Positions 1 through 5,514 of a stretch of DNA of 5,595 nucleotides are shown here, one piece after another. Positions within the stretch are counted from its first letter, which is position 1. Each line of letters begins with the position of its first letter. Location: positions 1-5,595 of the forward strand of contig CAJUAC010000115.1 in the NCBI GenBank assembly GCA_910583885.1, read 5' to 3'. The position numbers and the translations under genes were made by a program. The notes beneath the pieces are model-generated. The model did no database searches and was not told where the DNA came from. It saw nothing but the letters and a program-made list of their open reading frames with translations. The stretch comes from an uncultured Oscillospiraceae bacterium (GTDB lineage: Bacteria > Bacillota > Clostridia > Oscillospirales > Oscillospiraceae).

Positions 1-491
1 TACCGCTGGCGGTAGCGGGTCTCCTTGTCTGTCAGGCCGTGGAACTTTTCCGGCAGCGGCAGCAGGGACTTGCTCAACAGGGTGATCTCCCGTGCCCGGA
101 CGCTCATCTCCCCCCGCTGGGTGCGGAAGACCTCGCCCTTCACACCGACAATATCGCCAATATCGTACTTCTTAAACCGGTTGTAGTCCTCCTCCGCCAT
201 CTCGTCCTTCCTGGCGTAGAGCTGGATCCGGCCCGACTTGTCCTGGAGGTCGCAGAAGCTGACCTTCCCCATGCCGCGCTTGCTCATCAAACGGCCCGCG
301 ATGGAGATTTCTGTCCCCTCCAGCGCGTCAAAGCTTTCCTTTATCTCCTGGGCGTGGTGGGTCACTACAAACTTCGTCTCCTGGAAGGGATCCCGCCCCT
401 CGCCTTGCAGCGCGCCCAGCTTTTCCCGGCGGATGCGCAGGATTTCACTCAGATCCTGCTGCTGTTCCGCCCCATTGTTCTTCTCAGACAT
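1..491 (-). CDS. lysS: Lysyl-tRNA synthetase, class II, N-terminal 163 residues (cut by window edge)
   Basis: The enzyme charges tRNA-Lys with lysine in the cytoplasm. Only the N-terminal part is visible. Residues 1-55 are the charged helical leader (ILRIRREKLGAL, DPF, then HHAQEIKE), and residues about 60-140 form the OB-fold anticodon-binding domain, with the family pattern AGRLMSKRGMGKVSF followed by LQDKSGRIQLY (residues 65-92). Next come YDIGDIVGVKGEVF and a REITLLSKSLLPLPEKFHGL segment typical of class II LysS just before the catalytic domain. The catalytic motifs 1-3 lie beyond the window. The start ATG is set by an AGGAG ribosome binding site (500-504) with 8-base spacing. The gene follows greA by 31 bases with no terminator between, so the two are probably co-transcribed, a common order in Firmicutes. 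Family assignment is firm; only completeness is unknown. Confidence 0.97.
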   Translation of the reverse strand, partial: MSEKNNGAEQQQDLSEILRIRREKLGALQGEGRDPFQETKFVVTHHAQEIKESFDALEGTEISIAGRLMSKRGMGKVSFCDLQDKSGRIQLYARKDEMAEEDYNRFKKYDIGDIVGVKGEVFRTQRGEMSVRAREITLLSKSLLPLPEKFHGLTDKETRYRQR

Positions 492-522
492 TGCCTATTC
501 TCCTCTTTTGCAGCAGAGCGCC

Positions 523-996
523 TCAGCGCTCAATCTTATCAATCCGGTACGCGATCTCGCCGGCCGGGGCGTTGACAGTAACTGTATCGCCCTCTTTCCT
601 GTTCATAAGGGCACGGCCAAAGGGGGAATCCTCGCTGATGATCCCATGCATGGCATCCGCCTCCTGGCTGCCCACGATCTTGAAGCTGCGGCTTACCCCG
701 CTCTCCACTGCCGTAACCGTCACCGTCGTGCCAATGGCCACCTGGCCGGCGGGCAGGTCGGATTCCTCAATAATGACCGAATGGAGCAGGATGTTTTCCA
801 GCTCGCCAATACGGGAGTACAGCTTGCCCTGCTCATTTTTCGCCTCGTCGTACTCACTGTTCTCGCTCAGGTCGCCGAAGCCGCGGGCCACCTTAATCAT
901 CTCCGCTACCTCGTCGCTGCGGGTAGTCTTGAGATAGTTCAGCTCTTTTTGCAGCTCGTCAAAGCGGGACTGGCTCATCTTGAACTCTTTTTTCAT
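523..996 (-). CDS. greA: Transcription elongation factor GreA, 157 residues
   Basis: GreA rescues backtracked RNA polymerase by inserting its N-terminal coiled coil into the secondary channel and stimulating cleavage of the extruded RNA. The length (157) matches the family (E. coli 158). Residues 8-75 form the antiparallel coiled coil; its tip carries the signature GDLSENSEY with the acidic residues D42 and E45, corresponding to the catalytic-metal-supporting D41 and E44 of E. coli GreA. Residues about 80-157 form the FKBP-like C-terminal domain, including SFKIVGSQEAD, the ISEDSPFGRALMNRKEGD segment and the terminal PAGEIAYRIDKIE. I chose the ATG at 996 because an AGGA motif lies about 10 bases upstream; the next in-frame ATG (978, six codons on) has no good ribosome site. 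A longer open frame to 1248 runs through the promoter and is not coding. It is the first gene of a greA-lysS unit with its own promoter. Confidence 0.97.
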   Translation of the reverse strand: MKKEFKMSQSRFDELQKELNYLKTTRSDEVAEMIKVARGFGDLSENSEYDEAKNEQGKLYSRIGELENILLHSVIIEESDLPAGQVAIGTTVTVTAVESGVSRSFKIVGSQEADAMHGIISEDSPFGRALMNRKEGDTVTVNAPAGEIAYRIDKIER

Positions 997-1068
997 CTTG
1001 CATCGATCCTTTCCATCTTCCGTATAGGCGCACAAAAGCCCGGTACTGATGCCATTACCATTCTTTGC

Positions 1069-1097
1069 ATTATATAAGTATTTCCGGATTCTGTCAA
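1069..1097 (-). promoter_or_regulatory. Perfect-consensus sigma-A promoter for greA-lysS
   Basis: On the minus strand, TTGACA (1097-1092) is followed by a 17-base spacer and TATAAT (1074-1069). Both hexamers match the vegetative consensus exactly and the spacing is optimal. Transcription should start near 1062, giving a leader of about 65 bases before the greA ATG. The stop codon TGA of the upstream gene lies inside the -35 hexamer. No terminator separates the upstream operon, so greA-lysS may receive both read-through and its own strong initiation. Confidence 0.9.
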
Positions 1098-1834
1098 CAA
1101 GGAATTTCCGCCAGGAGGGTCTCCAGAGGCAGCCCGCCCAGGGCGTAGAGGGCCGCTGCCAGCTGCTCCTGGTCGCAGTTTGCCTCCATCCGGCTCCCCA
1201 GGGCCGCCGGCAGGCTGAGGGGCAGGCGGCCCCGCCCCGCCTCCCCACCGGGGTAGAGGGTGTACAGGACCGGGTTATCCCGCTTCAAATCCTCCCGGGG
1301 GGTGAACATCACCAGGGCGTCCGCCCGGTCCAGCTGGTCCGGCGAGGGCCCCAGCAGCAGGGAGATGCCATATTCCCGCCGCAGGCTCCGGGCAAATTCC
1401 TCCCCGCCGCCCCGTACCCCCAGCAGCACATAGCGGTAGCTGAGGGCCAGCGCCTTGGTGCATTCCGCCACATCCCGGCTGGCCCGGTCGCCCGTCACCG
1501 CCACCACCGCCTGGGTGGGCTGGAGGCCCAGGCCCTCCAGCCGGCGCCGGGTGAGGGGGGCGGCCAGGGCGCGCCGCAGGGGCAGGGTGTCCACCGGGCA
1601 GACGCCCTGGCGGATGAAGAGGGCTGTATAGGGGAAGTCCACAGGGAATACCGCCGAGCGCACCCCCGCTTCCCGCATCCGCCGTGCGCCCTGCCGGGCC
1701 CGGCGCAGGGCCAGCGGCCCCATGGGGTGGGACTGCTGGCCCATGCGCAGGGTAACAAAGGCCCCGCCCGGCAGCTGCCGCTCCCCAAGCTCCGGGCGCT
1801 TGGGCCCGTCGCCATAAATAATGTATCCTAACAT
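1094..1834 (-). CDS. Protein of unknown function, 246 residues, alpha/beta (possibly Rossmann-like)
   Basis: I do not recognise this protein. It has no signal peptide or membrane helix, so it is probably cytoplasmic. It starts MLGYIIYGDG and is Arg-, Gly- and Pro-rich. Hydrophobic strands alternate with helices in the second half: AVVAVTGD (109-116), YRYVLLGVRGGG (133-144), ISLLLGPS (157-164) and ADALVMFTP (171-179). This resembles a nucleotide- or ligand-binding Rossmann-like fold, but no complete GxGxxG or P-loop is visible. An acidic/aromatic FPVDFPYTALF segment lies at 63-73. Coding is supported by the strong GC bias at third positions, the continuous frame, and a GGGAGG ribosome site 9 bases before the ATG. 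It follows the M23 peptidase gene by 61 bases and probably belongs to the ftsEX transcript; a cell-envelope role would be inference from position only. Its ribosome site is buried in a hairpin (listed separately). Confidence 0.8.
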   Translation of the reverse strand: MLGYIIYGDGPKRPELGERQLPGGAFVTLRMGQQSHPMGPLALRRARQGARRMREAGVRSAVFPVDFPYTALFIRQGVCPVDTLPLRRALAAPLTRRRLEGLGLQPTQAVVAVTGDRASRDVAECTKALALSYRYVLLGVRGGGEEFARSLRREYGISLLLGPSPDQLDRADALVMFTPREDLKRDNPVLYTLYPGGEAGRGRLPLSLPAALGSRMEANCDQEQLAAALYALGGLPLETLLAEIPC

Positions 1835-1840
1835 ATGAAA

Positions 1841-1875
1841 CCGCCTCCCGCACCATCCTATGGCGCGGGAGGCGG
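1841..1875 (-). promoter_or_regulatory. GC-rich hairpin enclosing the ribosome binding site of the unknown gene
   Basis: An 11-bp perfect inverted repeat (1841-1851 with 1865-1875, arm CCGCCTCCCGC) encloses a 13-base loop in which CCA and TGG (1853-1855, 1861-1863) can pair further after one mismatch. In the minus-strand transcript the 3' arm contains the GGGAGG ribosome site (1849-1844) of the gene starting at 1834. Only three U residues follow the stem, so it is a poor match to an intrinsic terminator, though partial termination after the peptidase gene is possible. Occlusion of the ribosome site, a transcript-stabilising 3' end for the ftsEX-peptidase message, or both, are the likely roles. 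The structure is read directly from sequence; the function is inferred. Confidence 0.65.
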
Positions 1876-1895
1876 GATTATGCGGCCCGATCCCC

Positions 1896-3122
1896 TTAAT
1901 ATGCCTTGATCCACCCGGGCAGGACGCTCAGCGGGTCAATCCGGCTGCCGTTTTCCGTGACCTCATAGTGCAGGTGTGGCCCGCTGGAGACGCCCGTGGA
2001 TCCAGTGATCCCAATCACCTGGCCCTGGCTGACGACGACGCCCTCCTTGATGCCGGAGCTGATGCTGCTCATGTGGGCATACAGGGTGGTATTCCCCGAC
2101 CCATGGCTGATGACCACATAATTGCCATAGGAGCTGGAATATTTTGCGGTGATGACTACACCGGCTTTGGTCGCCAGGACATTGCTGGTGTAGCCCACGC
2201 CGCCGATATCCACCCCCTTGTGGTTGGTGGAGGCGCCGGGGATGCCGGTGTTGCGCCCGCCCATGGGGGAGGTGATGCGCTTGCTGGCGGTGACAGGCCA
2301 GATGTACCCGCTGCTGTTGGCGCTCCACTGGGCGTACTGCTCCGCATACTGCCGGGCCAGCTCGTTGGACTTCTCCACGATCTCCTTCTGGATGCGCTCC
2401 CGCTCCGCCTCGACCTCCTTGAGCTCCGCCTCGTACTCATCCACGTTGGCCTGGATCTGGGCCACCAGCTCGTTGGCCTCCTTGCGCTGGACATCCAGAT
2501 CCGCTTTCTTCTCCTCCAGCGTGGCCTTGGCGGCCTCGGTGCTGGCCTTCAGCTCCTCCTGCTCGTCCTGCTTGGCCTCAATCTGGGCCCGCAGCTGCCG
2601 CAGGCTGTCCAAGACGCTCTGGTCGTAGTCCATAACCTCCTGCACATCGGAGAGGCGGCTGAGCAGGTCTGAGAAGTCCGTCGCCTTGAACAGCACGGAC
2701 CAGTAGGAGGTGGTCCCCGCCTCCTCCATCACCCGGGCCCGCTCGCAAAAGAGGGCGTACTGCTCCGCTTCCTCCCGCTTGTTCTCCTCCAGCTCATAGG
2801 CGGTCTGGCTGAGCAGGGCCTCATAGCCAGAGATCTGGTCCTCTGTGTTCTTGATCTCCCGCTCCGTCAGGGCAATCTGCTGATCCAGCAACTCCAGCCG
2901 CTTCAGCGCGCTGGAGCGCTGGTCTTTCAGCTCCGCCAGCTGGGACTTGATATCCGAGCGCTGGGATGCCAGCTCGCTGGCATCCCCCTTTAGCGCGTCG
3001 ATGTCCGCCTGTGTCACTGCGTAGGCCATGGGCAGCCACCCGCCCACGCCCTCCACCGGCACCAACGTCAGAACCAGCAGCGCCGCAAGCACGGCCGATA
3101 CAAGCTTTCTATGCTTCGTCAT
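1896..3122 (-). CDS. Secreted coiled-coil M23 metallopeptidase, EnvC-like partner of FtsEX, 408 residues
   Basis: Probable septal peptidoglycan endopeptidase acting outside the membrane under FtsEX control. Residues 1-35 are a Sec signal peptide: TKHRK, a hydrophobic core (SAVLAALLVLTLV), and likely cleavage after AYA. Residues about 37-275 are a long Glu/Lys/Gln-rich coiled coil, the part that in EnvC and PcsB-type proteins docks on FtsX. Residues about 285-408 are a LytM/M23 domain with all expected residues: zinc ligands H301 and D305 (HKGVD), H385 (HLH), and catalytic H350 (YAHMSS) and H383. The spacing matches LytM, so the enzyme looks active, unlike E. coli EnvC, which is degenerate and only activates amidases. 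I chose the ATG at 3122 because it gives a clean signal peptide and has AAGGA 11 bases upstream; the frame stays open to 3218, but that extension runs into a repeat element. Its place directly after ftsE-ftsX supports the role. Confidence 0.93.
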   Translation of the reverse strand: MTKHRKLVSAVLAALLVLTLVPVEGVGGWLPMAYAVTQADIDALKGDASELASQRSDIKSQLAELKDQRSSALKRLELLDQQIALTEREIKNTEDQISGYEALLSQTAYELEENKREEAEQYALFCERARVMEEAGTTSYWSVLFKATDFSDLLSRLSDVQEVMDYDQSVLDSLRQLRAQIEAKQDEQEELKASTEAAKATLEEKKADLDVQRKEANELVAQIQANVDEYEAELKEVEAERERIQKEIVEKSNELARQYAEQYAQWSANSSGYIWPVTASKRITSPMGGRNTGIPGASTNHKGVDIGGVGYTSNVLATKAGVVITAKYSSSYGNYVVISHGSGNTTLYAHMSSISSGIKEGVVVSQGQVIGITGSTGVSSGPHLHYEVTENGSRIDPLSVLPGWIKAY

Positions 3123-3151
3123 TGTGCGTACCGTCCTTTCTCTTTCGGTAT

Positions 3152-3267
3152 CCATCCGTTTCTTTTTCAAAAGAAACGGATCAAAAGAAAACTTCAAACA
3201 GGTCCCAAAATAAAGCAACGTCCTTTCAGGTTCTTTTTGATCCTTTTTCTTTCAAGAAAAAGGATGG
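3152..3267. repeat. Composite inverted repeat: two opposed palindromes (REPIN- or MITE-like element)
   Basis: The ends are inverted copies of each other, beginning CCATCC and ending GGATGG. Each end is itself a palindrome: 3154-3181 is a perfect 13-bp inverted repeat around a 2-base centre, and 3240-3265 a perfect 12-bp one. Both have the form ATCC-T/C-rich arm-TC-A/G-rich arm-GGAT. Inside, GGATCAAAA (3178-3186) faces its complement TTTTGATCC (3235-3243), and the similarity continues for several bases (CAAAAGAA, then a GAAA/CAAA tail), giving imperfect terminal inverted repeats of about 45 bp. No target duplication is evident. The element sits 6 bases after the ftsX stop and 30 bases before the peptidase start, and fills most of a 150-base gap in an otherwise tight operon. 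It is AT-rich compared with the neighbouring genes. In RNA it could form two short hairpins or one long foldback. Confidence 0.75.
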
Positions 3268-3272
3268 CTGCC

Positions 3273-4166
3273 TTACACCTGCAGGAACTTCCGGATGGCA
3301 CTCAGGCTCCCGCCCACGCCGATGACCATGCCCGCCACCGCGAAGATCACAGCCACATTGGTCCACATGGTTTCAAAGGGCACCACGGTGATGAGGTTGA
3401 TGGTATCGTTGCTGGCCACGCTCCGGGCCACCGCCTCATAGAGCCCCCATTGGAGGAAAAAGCCAATGACCGCAGAGAACAGCCCCAGCAGGAACCCCTC
3501 GTACACAAAGGGCCAGCGGATAAAGCCATTGGTCGCCCCCACCATCTTCATAATGGCAATCTCGTCCCGGCGGTCAAAGGTGGTCAGCTTGATGGTGTTG
3601 GCGATGATGAATACCGACACCACAAACAGCACCGCAATGAGCACCGCGCAGACAACCCCCGCCACATTGCGGATGGTGATAAACCCCGCCGCCTCATCCT
3701 CGTAGGCGCTGACGTTGCCCGGCCCGATGCCCGGCACCGCCTCCAGCGCGGCCTTGGTCTTCCCCATGTAGCCGATGTCCTCCAGGTCGACGGCGTATCG
3801 GTGGCGGAAATTGTCGTCCGGCAGGCCCTGGAAGAGCTCGTCATCCTCATAGCGCCCCCGGAATGCCTCCGCCGCCTCTACATTAGAAATAAATGTCACC
3901 TTCGATACGTTCTCCACTGCCAGCAGCTCCGATGCCAGCGCCTTGGCCTCCGCCTCGCTCAGGCCCTTGTCCACAAAAGCCAGCATCTGGTTCTGCGACT
4001 CCATATCCTCCAGCATCGCGTTGGCGTTCACTGCCACCAGGGTGAAGGTGCCCATAATCAGAAGACATGCCACCGTGATGCCAATGGCCGCAAAGGACAT
4101 AAAGCCGTGGCTGAACATGTTATATGCGCCCTCCCGGGCAAAGTAAAAAAAGTTGTGCCTGCTCAC
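3273..4166 (-). CDS. ftsX: Cell division ABC transporter-like permease FtsX, 297 residues
   Basis: FtsX is the membrane subunit of the FtsEX complex, which couples ATP hydrolysis by FtsE to activation of peptidoglycan hydrolases outside the cell. The topology is typical of the family: a short cytoplasmic N-terminus with the FYFAREGAYNM segment, TM1 about 22-48, a large extracellular domain 49-165 (the hydrolase-docking part), TM2 about 167-191, a cytoplasmic loop containing RRDEIAIMKMVGAT (199-212, the MacB/FtsX signature that contacts the ATPase), TM3 about 218-240, and TM4 about 268-290. The start is GTG, overlapping the ftsE stop as GTGA (4 bases), with a GGAGG ribosome site 8 bases upstream, so translation is probably coupled to ftsE. 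The length is normal for Firmicutes FtsX. Confidence 0.96.
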   Translation of the reverse strand: MSRHNFFYFAREGAYNMFSHGFMSFAAIGITVACLLIMGTFTLVAVNANAMLEDMESQNQMLAFVDKGLSEAEAKALASELLAVENVSKVTFISNVEAAEAFRGRYEDDELFQGLPDDNFRHRYAVDLEDIGYMGKTKAALEAVPGIGPGNVSAYEDEAAGFITIRNVAGVVCAVLIAVLFVVSVFIIANTIKLTTFDRRDEIAIMKMVGATNGFIRWPFVYEGFLLGLFSAVIGFFLQWGLYEAVARSVASNDTINLITVVPFETMWTNVAVIFAVAGMVIGVGGSLSAIRKFLQV

Positions 4167-4849
4167 ATTGATTTCCTCCCGTAGTAGCCCTTCCCGTCGC
4201 TGACCACACGGCCGCGCTCCAGCATGACGACCCGCTTGTCGAACCGGTTGACCAGGTCCTTCTCGTGGGTCACAACCAGCACCGTGGTCCCCAGGGCGTT
4301 GATCCGCTCCAGAAGGCGCATGATCTCCAGGGAGCGGGCCGGGTCCAGGTTGCCGGTGGGCTCGTCGGCAATGATGGTGCTGGGGTTGTTGAGCAGGGCC
4401 CGGGCAATCGCCACACGCTGCTGCTCGCCGCCGGACAGCTCCGAGGGCAGGCGGCGGCTCTTGTTCTCCAGGCCCACCAGGTTCAGGCAGTAGGGGATGC
4501 GCTTTTTGATCTCCTTCGGCCCCGCCCCCACGGCCCGCATGGCAAACACCATGTTGTCGTACACTGATTTGTGGTCAATGAGCCGGAAGTCCTGGAAAAT
4601 CACCCCTACGGTCCGCCGCATATGGGGGATCTGCCACTCCCGGATGTTGCGCAGGGAGAAGCCGTTGACCATCACACGGCCCTCCGAGGGCTCAATTTCC
4701 CCGATGAGCAGCTTAATCACCGTAGATTTCCCGCTGCCGGAGGGGCCTACCATAAATACAAACTCCCCGTCCTGGATCTCCATAGACAGCCCGTTGAGGG
4801 CGTGGGTGCCGTTGGGGTATTCCTTTACTACGTCTGTCAGTCGAATCAT
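4163..4849 (-). CDS. ftsE: Cell division ATP-binding protein FtsE, 228 residues
   Basis: This is the cytoplasmic ATPase of FtsEX. All ABC motifs are present: Walker A GPSGSGKST (35-43, K41), Q-loop Q86 in IFQDFRLI, signature LSGGEQQ (138-144), Walker B TIIADEP with catalytic E163, D-loop NLD and H-loop H195 (VTHE). The IFQDFRLIDHKSVYDN stretch and the N-terminal Y11-xNG(T)xAL pattern are typical of FtsE rather than of general transporter ATPases, and the adjoining ftsX confirms it. The start ATG at 4849 is the only choice, because an in-frame stop (TAG, 4861-4859) lies three codons upstream. Its ribosome site is unremarkable: GGAAGG ending about 12 bases before the ATG, longer than usual. It is the first gene of the leftward operon, about 85 bases downstream of the predicted transcription start. 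Confidence 0.97.
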   Translation of the reverse strand: MIRLTDVVKEYPNGTHALNGLSMEIQDGEFVFMVGPSGSGKSTVIKLLIGEIEPSEGRVMVNGFSLRNIREWQIPHMRRTVGVIFQDFRLIDHKSVYDNMVFAMRAVGAGPKEIKKRIPYCLNLVGLENKSRRLPSELSGGEQQRVAIARALLNNPSTIIADEPTGNLDPARSLEIMRLLERINALGTTVLVVTHEKDLVNRFDKRVVMLERGRVVSDGKGYYGRKSM

Positions 4850-4939
4850 GATTGCGCGCTACCTTCCTATCCGCCATCCAGCCTAATCATTCTTTATGTA
4901 AATTGCCATGTCTAAAAAGAGACAAAAAACCACTTAACC

Positions 4940-4968
4940 ATGATACACAATGCCTGGGCCCGCGTCAA
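4940..4968 (-). promoter_or_regulatory. Sigma-A promoter for the ftsE-ftsX-peptidase operon
   Basis: On the minus strand, TTGACG (4968-4963) is separated by 17 bases from TATCAT (4945-4940). The hexamers match the vegetative consensus in five of six positions each, at optimal spacing. The start should be near 4933, with a leader of about 84 bases. The leader carries a T6 run and only a weak 5-bp hairpin, so I see no attenuator in it. Confidence 0.78.
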
Positions 4969-5098
4969 GGGAAGAAACGCGGATTTCAGCAAATTTCTTC
5001 CCCTTCTGCGGCGGGAAGCCCTTCCAGCTTATCGAAATCGCACCAACGCCGCCTCCCTTCGGCGTCCACAAAAAGAGAAATATTTGTCTCTTCCCCTC

Positions 5099-5127
5099 TT
5101 GACACGGCCCACTTATCTTGTTGTGAT
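5099..5127 (+). promoter_or_regulatory. Probable sigma-A promoter for the small membrane protein gene
   Basis: A perfect TTGACA (5099-5104) is followed by a 17-base spacer and TGTGAT (5122-5127), a four-of-six match to the -10 consensus. The alternative -10 TATAAA (5138-5143) has no -35 hexamer at a proper distance. Transcription would start near 5134, inside the palindrome at 5125-5157, about 57 bases before the ATG. Confidence 0.55.
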
Positions 5128-5157
5128 ATATTTGTCCTATAAATAGATAAATATATC
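5125..5157 (+). promoter_or_regulatory. AT-rich palindrome at the rightward transcription start (operator or leader hairpin)
   Basis: GATATATTT (5125-5133) pairs perfectly with AAATATATC (5149-5157), and three more pairs follow (one G-T) to leave a 9-base loop. It begins inside the predicted -10 box, where a repressor would block initiation; alternatively it forms a weak hairpin at the 5' end of the message. The half-site ATATTTGTC (5128-5136) also occurs upstream of the -35 box at 5080-5088. I do not recognise the motif as any named regulator's site. Confidence 0.4.
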
Positions 5158-5190
5158 TCCTTGATTTTGAATGGACTGGAGGGCTCCCCT

Positions 5191-5451
5191 ATGAAACCCA
5201 ACAAAACATCCCATCCCCGCTGGCTGCTGCCCGTATTGGCCGGCGCCGCCTGCCTGGCGCTGAACCTGCTGGCAGGCTGGCACGCTGTCACCTACAACAG
5301 CGGACGGCTCGTCTACCCCATGGATTCCTATGTGTTCCAGCCTGCGGATATTCCTATGCTGCTGGCCCTGGGGCTGACGCTGTTTCTCGGCGAGTACCTG
5401 CCCTACCGCTACGACCAAGCCGACGCCGGTGGGCTGGAGGACAGCGAGTAA
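5191..5451 (+). CDS. Small membrane protein of unknown function, 86 residues
   Basis: I do not recognise this protein. A short basic N-terminus (MKPNKTSHPR) is followed by a hydrophobic helix at about 11-29 (WLLPVLAGAACLALNLLAG), a Tyr-rich outer loop (30-52, including YNSGRLVYPMDSYVFQP), a second helix at about 53-69 (DIPMLLALGLTLFLGEYL) and an acidic tail. By the positive-inside rule both ends face the cytoplasm. The ATG at 5191 is favoured by a GGAGG ribosome site 8 bases upstream; a TTG ten codons earlier has no such site. It has its own probable promoter and reads away from the ftsEX operon, so no functional link to division is implied. It may be an intact microprotein or the shortened front part of a longer multi-helix protein; the stop lies near a possible element junction. 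Confidence 0.75.
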   Translation: MKPNKTSHPRWLLPVLAGAACLALNLLAGWHAVTYNSGRLVYPMDSYVFQPADIPMLLALGLTLFLGEYLPYRYDQADAGGLEDSE

Positions 5452-5498
5452 TGGAGGGCTTTACCTGCAACCTGAAAACGTCTTTGACAATGGTATAA
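5451..5498 (+). pseudogene. 15-codon frame overlapping the previous stop; possible truncated gene start
   Basis: The stop of the small membrane gene and an ATG overlap as TAATG, the usual layout of a translationally coupled next gene. The frame (MEGFTCNLKTSLTMV) ends after 15 codons at TAA (5496-5498), just before the end of a convergent gene. It could be the surviving start of a downstream gene cut by an insertion, or simply chance. There is no separate ribosome site ahead of it except the coding sequence of the upstream gene. Confidence 0.2.
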
Positions 5499-5514
5499 TG
5501 CGAAGTAAAAATTT

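Larger units (their letters stand above)
4850..5190. other. Divergent intergenic region between ftsE and the small membrane gene
   Basis: These 341 bases contain the leftward ftsE promoter (4940-4968), a rightward promoter (5099-5127) and an operator-like palindrome (5125-5157). A 6-bp stem ACGCCG/CGGCGT with an 8-base loop lies at 5046-5065 without a U-tract on either strand. On the minus strand, 5105-4986 forms an open frame of 39 codons, beginning with a GTG, whose composition looks coding (ending KLEGLPAAEGEEIC) but which has no convincing ribosome site; it may be a gene remnant. Nothing else recognisable is present. Confidence 0.6.

Noticed and set aside
39..2672. Long plus-strand open frames opposite lysS, greA, the unknown gene and the peptidase
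   Set aside because: They are antisense shadows created by high GC content; the minus-strand products show clear family motifs and proper ribosome sites.
2400..2900. Repetitive CTCCAGCTCCGCCTC-type runs
   Set aside because: These reflect the Glu/Lys/Leu-rich coiled coil of the peptidase on the other strand, not a DNA repeat array.
3123..3218. N-terminal extension of the M23 peptidase to a start at 3218
   Set aside because: It would place 32 extra residues, encoded by the repeat element, before an intact signal peptide, and has no ribosome site; the 3122 start has both.
4909..4924. TGTCT/AGACA hairpin with a T-run in the ftsE leader
   Set aside because: Only 5 bp of weak stem, with the U-run on the wrong side for termination in the leftward message.
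5046..5065. ACGCCG/CGGCGT hairpin as a terminator
   Set aside because: Six base pairs and no U-tract after it on either strand; it also lies inside a coding-like frame.
5177..5460. Direct repeat TGGAGGGCT at 5177-5185 and 5452-5460 flanking the small membrane gene
   Set aside because: The 9-mer contains the GGAGG ribosome-site core and is too short to suggest an attachment site or target duplication.
5484..5499. TTGACA followed by TATAAT
   Set aside because: Only 4 bases separate the hexamers, so they cannot act as a -35/-10 pair. TGGTATAAT could work as an extended -10, but it would drive RNA antisense to the convergent gene's end; evidence is too thin to list as a promoter.
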